Assembly (NCBI GenBank): GCA_024638395.1
Contig: JAHEKK010000074.1
Location: 1-10,240, forward strand
DNA: 10,240 nucleotides
Reading direction: 5' to 3'
DNA from: Gemmatimonadota bacterium
Lineage (GTDB): Bacteria > Gemmatimonadota > Gemmatimonadetes > Longimicrobiales > Gaopeijiaceae
Shown: piece after piece, positions 5,052-10,240 of the stretch
Numbering within the stretch: the stretch's first letter is position 1
How the letters are laid out: the number at the start of each line of letters is the position of its first letter
Notes under the pieces: generated by a model
Told to the model about the DNA's origin: nothing
Seen by the model: only the letters and a program-made list of their open reading frames with translations
Databases searched by the model: none
Position numbers and translations under genes: made by a program

Positions 5052-7226
5052 CTAACGGCGGCCTATGATGGATTGACCCTGGCGGTCGCAGTCGGCGGTG
5101 GGCTCGGTACCGGGCAGGTACCACTCGGTGTACGCGTCTTCCTCCGGACACCAGCTCGAGGCCAGCAGCCCGGTTCGTCGGTCTACCCGACGGCTGACGA
5201 GGCCATCGGGCATGGGCCAGGCCTCGGGAACGGGCAGGAGGGGGTGGGGTTCCCTGGGCTCCACCTGGGTCGAATCCGAGGCGCCGTCCGCGTCCATGTG
5301 CAGGTCGTCGAAGTAGACACGCCTCATGAACTCTCCCCAGACCGGCGCGGCAAAGCCACCGCCGGTCGCTCTCTCGGCAATGGGGACGGGGCGGTCCATA
5401 CCGAACCAGACGGCTGCCATGAGAGTCGGTGTGAAGCCCATGAACCAGGTGTCCGTTCCGTCGTTGGTCGTGCCGGTCTTTCCGGCGGCCGGGACCTCGT
5501 AGGGGAGTCCGGCCGTTGCCCGGATGCCCGTGTATCCGGTGCCCCTGGCGACGACGTCCTCGAGCAGCGACACGGCGAGCCGCGCGACCAGCGGATCCAG
5601 GACCCGCGTCTGCTCGGGCCGGGGCTCCCAGAGGATCTTCCCTTCGGCGTTCTCCACCTTCACGATGGGGAACGGACGGACCCGTGTCCCCAGAGTGGCG
5701 AATGCCGAGTAGGCCTCCGCCATCTGGATCGGGATCACCTCCGCGGCCCCGATGGCCGTCGAAGGAAACCGCTCGATCTCGGTACGGATCCCGAGCCGGC
5801 GAGCCATCTGGGCGACGGATTCCATACCGATCTGCCGCCCCAATTTGATGGCAATCATGTTGATCGATCCCCGCAGCCCTTCGCGGAGGGTGATAGGCCC
5901 CCGGAATTCCTCTCCGTAGTTCTTCGGTCTCCAGATCGTTCCGTCGGGTTGATTCAAGACGACGGCGTTGTCCACCAGCACGTAGGAGGCCGGAATCCCA
6001 CTCTCCAGCGCCGCCGTGTACACGAAAGGCTTGAAGGCGGAGCCCGCTTGGCGAAGTGCTTGTGTTGCCCGATTGAACTTCGAATGGGCGAAGTCCCGAC
6101 CCCCGATCATCGCCCGGACCTGTCCTGTGGTCGGGTCCACGGCCATGAACATCCCCTGCACGTACGGCGTCTCCCCCTCCATCTCGGCGTCACCGGCGTC
6201 GACGACTTCCTGATAGGTGGGATGGCTGTAGCCGGGCCAGCTCTCCACGCGGTTCCACCCGTTCTCCATGGCGGTCTGGGCAGCGGCCTGCATGTCCATG
6301 TCCAGCGTGGTGAAGATGCGCAGACCATCGGTGTACAGCTTGCTGCCGAAACGGTCGTCGAGGATCTGGCGCACCCATTCCACGAAGTAGGGCGCCTGAA
6401 CGTCGACGCCGGAGGCCCGTTCGAGAGGAACGGGCTCGGATTTCCAGTGGGTTGCCTCCTGTTCGGTCAGGAATCCCTCTCGGGCCATCTGGTCGAGGAC
6501 GAGGTTGCGGCGCCGGACCGCCGCATCCGGATACCTGAGGGGCGTGTATCGCTCCGGCAGGTTGGCGATGGCGGCCAGAAGGGCCGCCTCGGCCGGGTTC
6601 ATGTCAGGGGCGTTCTTCCCGAAGTAATTCCGGGAGGCGGTTTGAAGGCCATACCACCCGTGGGCATAGCCGATCTGGTTCATGTAGGCTTCGAGGATCT
6701 GGTCTTTCGTGTAGGCCCGTTCGAGGGCCATGGCCACTTGCCACTCCTTCAGCTTCCGCATGATCCGTTTCTCGAAGCCCAGGCGCTCCGTCCACATGTT
6801 CCGGGCAAGCTGCTGGGTAATGGTGCTCCCTCCGCCTCCCGACAGGGATCGGTTTCGCACCACCCCCACGACGGCCCGGGCGATTCCCCGCCAATCCAGT
6901 CCCCGATGCTGGTAGAACCGCTTGTCCTCGATGGCTATGAAGGCCTGAGGGACGTGGGGGGGCAGGGAGGAGAGGGACACCGGCGTCCGACGCTCGAGTC
7001 CGATCTCGGTAATGAGGCGAAGGTCGCTCGCGTAGACCTTGCTCGTCTGCTGAGGCTCGTAGGTGTAGATCTGCGCGATGGACGGGCAGTCGTTGCACAG
7101 GTTCTTCCACGAACCCATGGCGACGCCGCCCCCGGCGGCCACGAAGAAGGCCACCGCGATCCAGACCCAGAAGGGAATTCGAACGTCCTTCAGCGCGGCC
7201 CAGGCTTGATTGAGCTTCTCTTGCAT
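5052..7226 (-). CDS. class A penicillin-binding protein (PBP1A-type glycosyltransferase/transpeptidase)
   Basis: This 724-residue bifunctional enzyme polymerises lipid II into glycan strands and crosslinks stem peptides on the outer face of the inner membrane. A membrane helix spans about 19-38. The GT51 domain shows E-D-K-R-F-Y-Q-H-R-G (100-109, catalytic Glu100), G-G-S-T-I-T-Q-Q-L-A-R-N (132-143), R-K-L-K-E (157-161) and the Y-x-N-Q-I-G-Y-A-H-G segment near 181-190. The transpeptidase domain has S-A-F-K (Ser396, Lys399), S-I-N (454-456) and K-T-G-T-T (583-587). The frame is open to 7388, but ATG 7226 is chosen because the protein then begins with a short cytoplasmic tail and the helix, and GGGG lies about 10 nt upstream. 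A Cys pair (Cys44, Cys47 in C-N-D-C-P) follows the helix, and Cys693 and Cys713 lie in a C-terminal tail. A DUF3343 gene follows; a metallopeptidase gene is divergent. Confidence 0.95.
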   Translation of the reverse strand: MQEKLNQAWAALKDVRIPFWVWIAVAFFVAAGGGVAMGSWKNLCNDCPSIAQIYTYEPQQTSKVYASDLRLITEIGLERRTPVSLSSLPPHVPQAFIAIEDKRFYQHRGLDWRGIARAVVGVVRNRSLSGGGGSTITQQLARNMWTERLGFEKRIMRKLKEWQVAMALERAYTKDQILEAYMNQIGYAHGWYGLQTASRNYFGKNAPDMNPAEAALLAAIANLPERYTPLRYPDAAVRRRNLVLDQMAREGFLTEQEATHWKSEPVPLERASGVDVQAPYFVEWVRQILDDRFGSKLYTDGLRIFTTLDMDMQAAAQTAMENGWNRVESWPGYSHPTYQEVVDAGDAEMEGETPYVQGMFMAVDPTTGQVRAMIGGRDFAHSKFNRATQALRQAGSAFKPFVYTAALESGIPASYVLVDNAVVLNQPDGTIWRPKNYGEEFRGPITLREGLRGSINMIAIKLGRQIGMESVAQMARRLGIRTEIERFPSTAIGAAEVIPIQMAEAYSAFATLGTRVRPFPIVKVENAEGKILWEPRPEQTRVLDPLVARLAVSLLEDVVARGTGYTGIRATAGLPYEVPAAGKTGTTNDGTDTWFMGFTPTLMAAVWFGMDRPVPIAERATGGGFAAPVWGEFMRRVYFDDLHMDADGASDSTQVEPREPHPLLPVPEAWPMPDGLVSRRVDRRTGLLASSWCPEEDAYTEWYLPGTEPTADCDRQGQSIIGRR

Positions 7227-7405
7227 GCGGCTGCTACCCCATTCGCTACGGCAGGTCCCCGAGAAGTTCCGTAAATGTACCAGAATCGGGCCCTGGCCTG
7301 TCCCCTTGGGGGCTGTCTCTGACGTTGCGTGCACACCGGGCATGGTGAGGCACGGCGCCCCCCGGCCGTCTTGACCCCCCAGGGGCAAGTCGTGAAGCTA
7401 CCAGC
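7227..7405. promoter_or_regulatory. divergent control region between PBP and metallopeptidase genes
   Basis: This 179-bp gap must carry promoters for both genes. The only AT-rich patch (7264-7283) contains G-T-A-A-A-T-G-T-A-C, an imperfect GTA-N4-TAC inverted repeat; on the minus strand it gives TACATT (7279-7274), a 4/6 match to the -10, with GGGACA about 19 bp further out as a poor -35. I see no convincing plus-strand promoter. Confidence 0.35.
7370..7389. repeat. inverted repeat before the metallopeptidase start
   Basis: CTTG (7370-7373) plus CCCC (7375-7378) pair with GGGG (7382-7385) plus CAAG (7386-7389), giving 8 bp with one bulged A and a 3-nt loop (CCA). It ends 16 nt before the GTG at 7406 and contains the only nearby SD-like AGGGG. 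It could be an operator, a translation-control hairpin or chance in GC-rich DNA; no U-tract follows. Confidence 0.35.
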
Positions 7406-8620
7406 GTGAACGTGACCTTGTTCCTTTGTGTCATCACCCTCGCCTGCACCGGCCAGGTGTCCGACACGACGATGATCGTTTCGGACGACCCGGAATTGGC
7501 GGCTATGGCCAACGCCTTGCTTCCGGAAGTATCGGAACGAGCCGGCATGTCCCTGCGCGGGCCCGTGCGGATCGCTCGACGCAGTCGAGAGGCCCTCGAG
7601 GCGTATCTCGCGTTCAAGCTCGAGAGCGACCTTCCGGATGACCGGGCCGAGCAGATCGCCGCGGTGTACGGGCTCCTGGGGCAGGGGTCCCCGGACCTGG
7701 ACCTCAAGGCCCTTCTCGCGTCCGTGTACGGTGAGCAGGTCGTTGGCTTCTATGAGCCGGACTCCACGGCGCTCTTCCTGGTTGACGACCAGCCGGAGGA
7801 GGCCATCGAGCCGATTCTCGTCCATGAGTTGGTTCACGCCATCCAGGACCAGAACCGCAGCCTCGACTCGCTGACCTCCGAGGACCTGGGGAACGATGCC
7901 CAGATTGCGGCCCAGGCGGCTATCGAGGGTCAGGCGACGCTGGTGATGATGGAATGGATGTTCGGTCGCATGGGTGGGCAGGACGTGGACTTCGAGGACT
8001 TGCCCGACTTCAGAGGCATGGTGGGACCGCTACTGGAGGGGGTGCGGGACCAATACCCCATGCTCGCCGAAGCGCCGAGGGTGCTCCAGGAGGGGCTTCT
8101 CTATCCCTATATCGAGGGCGCCGGATTCGTGATGGAGGTCTGGCGCTCCGCCGACGGCCGCCCCTCGCCCATCGGCGAGCACCTTCCCCAGTCCACGGAA
8201 CAGGTGACGAATCCCCGGAAGGTCCTCGGGGACGAGGCCGACGCGCCGGTGACGATCCGCTTCGACGCTTCCGAGGTGGTCTACCAGAACAACCTTGGCC
8301 ATGCGGAGCTCGGTGTGGTTCTGGCCGAGTGGGCCCAGGACGAGGCGGCCCGGGCCCTGGCCGACGGCTGGGCCGGCGACCAGTATGCCCTCACAGGCGC
8401 ACCCGGGGCCTGGGGTCTTCGCTGGTTCATTCTGTGGGACGGCCCTCAGCAACGTGATCGGATGCTCCGGGCGTGGGAGGGATTCGCCCATCGGCCCGGC
8501 GGGCTCACGGCGATCGCGGCCGACCAGGACGGCATCCCGGCCATCGTGTTCGAGGCCGGGGATCCGCCGCCCCTTCCCGTGTCCGCCGCACGGGCCGTCG
8601 GACCACGAGACCGGGAGTGA
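7406..8620 (+). CDS. putative secreted or lipid-anchored zinc metallopeptidase (HExxH, gluzincin-like)
   Basis: I do not know a named function for this 404-residue protein. H-E-L-V-H-A-I-Q-D-Q (140-149) is a zinc-binding HExxH motif, and A-A-I-E-G-Q-A-T (171-178) offers Glu174 as a third ligand about 30 residues on. Before the motif lies G-F-Y-E-P-D-S-T-A-L-F-L-V (114-126). Further on are P-Q-S-T-E-Q-V (261-267), L-G-H-A-E-L-G (297-303) and G-W-A-G-D-Q-Y (321-327). The same order (G-F-Y-D-P, H-E-L-x-H-A-L-Q-D-Q, E-G-x-A-T, S-T-E-Q, G-W-x-G-D) recurs in uncharacterised bacterial putative metallopeptidases as I remember them. The N-terminus is short and hydrophobic with T-L-A-C (Cys14), an imperfect lipobox, and no positive charge. 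The start is GTG 7406 (or GTG 7412), both without a good SD. It is divergent from the PBP gene, which hints at an envelope role. Confidence 0.78.
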   Translation: MNVTLFLCVITLACTGQVSDTTMIVSDDPELAAMANALLPEVSERAGMSLRGPVRIARRSREALEAYLAFKLESDLPDDRAEQIAAVYGLLGQGSPDLDLKALLASVYGEQVVGFYEPDSTALFLVDDQPEEAIEPILVHELVHAIQDQNRSLDSLTSEDLGNDAQIAAQAAIEGQATLVMMEWMFGRMGGQDVDFEDLPDFRGMVGPLLEGVRDQYPMLAEAPRVLQEGLLYPYIEGAGFVMEVWRSADGRPSPIGEHLPQSTEQVTNPRKVLGDEADAPVTIRFDASEVVYQNNLGHAELGVVLAEWAQDEAARALADGWAGDQYALTGAPGAWGLRWFILWDGPQQRDRMLRAWEGFAHRPGGLTAIAADQDGIPAIVFEAGDPPPLPVSAARAVGPRDRE

Positions 8621-8652
8621 GTTCGGCCTTCGCGACGCCCGGGATCTCCGGT

Positions 8653-8681
8653 TTGACTCGCCCCCGCCTTCGGGCCACAAT
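8653..8681 (+). promoter_or_regulatory. sigma70-type promoter for the acyl-CoA synthetase gene
   Basis: TTGACT (8653-8658, 5/6 of the -35 consensus) and CACAAT (8676-8681, 4/6 of the -10) are separated by exactly 17 bp, in the 122-bp gap between two same-strand genes. Transcription would start near 8688, giving a leader of about 55 nt. This is the best-formed promoter in the window and implies that the ligase gene is not merely read through from the metallopeptidase gene. Confidence 0.55.
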
Positions 8682-8690
8682 TCCGGCGAT

Positions 8691-8708
8691 GTGTCGGGAG
8701 ACCGACGT
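8691..8708 (+). other. GNRA-loop hairpin at the predicted transcript 5' end
   Basis: GTCGG (8693-8697) pairs with CCGAC (8702-8706) around a GAGA tetraloop, and two G-U pairs extend it to 8691-8708. It falls within the first 20 nt or so of the transcript predicted from the 8653-8681 promoter. GNRA loops are stable in RNA; a 5' hairpin could protect the message. Five Watson-Crick pairs are few, so chance is not excluded. Confidence 0.35.
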
Positions 8709-8732
8709 CTGAGAACACCTCATCCACTTCGC

Positions 8733-8736
8733 CGGA
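8733..8736 (+). promoter_or_regulatory. ribosome binding site of the acyl-CoA synthetase gene
   Basis: CGGAG at 8733-8737 lies about 5 nt before ATG 8743. The in-frame GTG at 8737 overlaps it, and an in-frame TGA at 8710-8712 excludes any longer start, so ATG 8743 is preferred. Confidence 0.6.
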
Positions 8737-8742
8737 GTGCGC

Positions 8743-10240
8743 ATGGCGCTCGTTGAGCGCTACAAGGACTTCTCCGTAGCCGGTGTCCTGGCCCACCGGG
8801 CGACCGCGGCGCCTTCCGCGCCCTTCCTGGTTCACCTCGACGCCGTCTTGACCTATGGCGAGGCTGACGATCGGGCAGAGGCATTGGCAGCCTCCTTTTC
8901 GAGCCTTGGAATCGGATCGGGAGACCGGATAGCGCTCATCCTACCGGCATGGCCCGAATTCGCGGTCGCTGTGTTCGCGGCCGCCAAGCTGGGTGCGGTG
9001 ATCGTACCGCTGAATCCACGTCAGACCCCCTCCGATCTTCGGTACATGCTTCGCCACTCCTCGGCCAGCTGCGCCGTGTCGGGTGAGAACGTGTACGGCG
9101 TCGACTTCTTGCAGGTCTTCGAGGACCTGCTCGTCGACCTTCCCGAACTGCAGTACCTGGTGACGGTGGGTGAGGAGGATCTCTGGTACGACGATCGGAT
9201 CTTCCAGTGGGAGGATCTGATCTCCGCCGGCCGGGGCCGGGCTTTCGCCGGGTCAGCGGTGGCGCCGGATGATCCCTTCGCGATCCTCTACACCTCCGGC
9301 ACGTCCGGGAAACCGAAAGGTGTCGAGCTGAGTCACCGGAACGTCATCCACGCTGCCGCGGCTACGGCCGACGCCGTGGGCCTGACGCACGAGGATTGCG
9401 TGGTCGGTGTCACAGCCCTGTTCCACGTTTTCGGACTGGGCCCCGGCCTGGTAGGGACAGCGATCGGCGGAGGGAGGCTCCTGCTTCAGGATGAATTCGG
9501 GGCGCCCCGAACCCTCGATCTGATCGAGGCGGAAAGAGCGACGGTTCATTTTGGCGTTCCGACGCTCTTCGCCACGGAGTTGGCGGAAATGCGGGACCGG
9601 GAGGTCGATCTGAGTTCGATCCGCGTGTGTGTCTCGGCGGGTGCACCCATGGGAGACGAGATGGCCAGGTCCGTCGAGGACCGGTTCGGGGCCCCGGTGC
9701 TGATTGCCTATTCGCTCACGGAGGCGGCGGCCACCGTGGCGATGACGACCTCCGAGGCGCCTCCGTCGAAACGGCACTTCACGGTGGGCAGGCCGGTGCC
9801 TGGAATGGAGGTCCGGGTGCTCGGTGAGGACGGAAGTCCTCTCCCGGTGGAAAGCGTCGGCGAAATCGCCATCCGGGGCCCCGGAGTTACCCGGGGTTAC
9901 TACCGTCAGCCGCGTGAGACCGAGCGAGCGCTGGATCCGGAAGGCTACCTCCGGACCGGGGATCTGGGTATGCTGGATGACGAGGGATTCATTCACCTCG
10001 TGGGCCGCAGCACGGACGTCATCGTCCGTGGCGGGTTCAATGTCCATCCCCGGGAAGTCGAAGATAGACTTACAAGCCATCCGGCCGTTGACAGGGCCGC
10101 AGTCGTCGGATTCCCCGACGAGCTTCTCGGCGAAGCTCTTTGCGCCTTCGTGGTTTGCGTAGAGGGCGGCGTGGTGACCGGGTCCGAGCTACGGGACTGG
10201 TCCCGGGAATCCCTCGCCGAGTACAAACTTCCGGACCGAA
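8743..10240 (+). CDS. AMP-forming acyl-CoA synthetase (ANL superfamily), 3' end outside window
   Basis: The 499 visible residues, continuing past the window, belong to the ANL adenylating enzymes, which activate a carboxylate as acyl-AMP and usually transfer it to CoA. Motifs in order: the P-loop Y-T-S-G-T-S-G-K-P-K-G (183-193), the loop F-H-V-F-G-L-G (227-233), Y-S-L-T-E (323-327; family Y-G-x-T-E), Y-L-R-T-G-D-L-G (402-409), and hinge G-R-S-T-D-V-I-V-R-G-G-F-N-V-H-P (421-436). The small C-terminal domain is cut at Y-K-L-P-D-R, a few residues before the expected catalytic A10 lysine. The look is that of a medium/long-chain or aryl acyl-CoA ligase; no carrier-protein domain is seen. Substrate cannot be told from sequence alone. 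It probably has its own promoter, 122 bp after the metallopeptidase gene. Confidence 0.92.
   Translation, partial: MALVERYKDFSVAGVLAHRATAAPSAPFLVHLDAVLTYGEADDRAEALAASFSSLGIGSGDRIALILPAWPEFAVAVFAAAKLGAVIVPLNPRQTPSDLRYMLRHSSASCAVSGENVYGVDFLQVFEDLLVDLPELQYLVTVGEEDLWYDDRIFQWEDLISAGRGRAFAGSAVAPDDPFAILYTSGTSGKPKGVELSHRNVIHAAAATADAVGLTHEDCVVGVTALFHVFGLGPGLVGTAIGGGRLLLQDEFGAPRTLDLIEAERATVHFGVPTLFATELAEMRDREVDLSSIRVCVSAGAPMGDEMARSVEDRFGAPVLIAYSLTEAAATVAMTTSEAPPSKRHFTVGRPVPGMEVRVLGEDGSPLPVESVGEIAIRGPGVTRGYYRQPRETERALDPEGYLRTGDLGMLDDEGFIHLVGRSTDVIVRGGFNVHPREVEDRLTSHPAVDRAAVVGFPDELLGEALCAFVVCVEGGVVTGSELRDWSRESLAEYKLPDR

Noticed and set aside
5073..7274. 733-codon open frame on the + strand opposite the PBP gene
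   Set aside because: It is antisense to a clearly recognisable PBP1A. Its product shows no family motif and is rich in G, R, P and H, as expected of GC-rich antisense frames.
7227..7388. 54-residue N-terminal extension of the PBP frame
   Set aside because: It lacks family similarity and would put a long tail before the membrane helix; ATG 7226 gives a normal start.
8611..8642. CCGGG/CCCGG pairing as a terminator after the metallopeptidase gene
   Set aside because: The 5' arm is inside the coding end, the loop is about 22 nt, and there is no U-tract.
9253..10080. 275-codon minus-strand frame opposite the acyl-CoA synthetase gene
   Set aside because: The opposite strand carries all ANL core motifs in order; this frame has none.

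Overview
This is a GC-rich (by eye roughly 65-70% G+C), gene-dense stretch of a bacterial chromosome. A YqgF-MltG pair, a class A penicillin-binding protein and two putative lipoproteins point to a peptidoglycan-containing, probably diderm bacterium. Codon use, the gene set and the Cys-pair class A PBP make me think tentatively of Gemmatimonadota or a relative, but no marker gene here settles that. I see no mobile element, CRISPR array, tRNA or rRNA.

Layout. (1) 1-1242, + strand: CDP-glucose 4,6-dehydratase (rfbG), probably the end of a nucleotide-sugar cluster lying mostly upstream. A short frame just before it looks like the tail of the usual partner, glucose-1-phosphate cytidylyltransferase (RfbF). 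(2) 3355-1305, - strand: a compact run yqgF -> mltG -> thiE (pre-16S rRNA nuclease/RuvX-like, endolytic murein transglycosylase as a predicted lipoprotein, thiamine-phosphate synthase). (3) 3471-4814, + strand: pyrimidine-nucleoside/thymidine phosphorylase, divergent from yqgF. Its 3' end overlaps by 22 nt the convergent small DUF3343 (Se/S carrier-like) gene. (4) 7226-4793, - strand: class A PBP (PBP1A-like) followed by the DUF3343 gene. (5) 7406-8620, + strand: putative secreted or lipid-anchored zinc metallopeptidase, divergent from the PBP gene. (6) 8743-10240, + strand: an AMP-forming acyl-CoA synthetase-like gene, cut by the window end, with a good sigma70-type promoter and a small 5' hairpin in front.

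How the genes relate. Two of the eight main genes build or cut peptidoglycan (class A PBP and MltG), and the metallopeptidase sits next to the PBP across a shared 179-bp upstream region, which loosely suggests an envelope role. The others are housekeeping or metabolic: rRNA maturation, thiamine synthesis, nucleoside salvage and acyl activation. I do not see a convincing new multi-gene system. The points most worth checking are the frame-broken RfbF-like tail, the lipoprotein form of MltG, the DUF3343 gene downstream of a PBP, and the metallopeptidase family.
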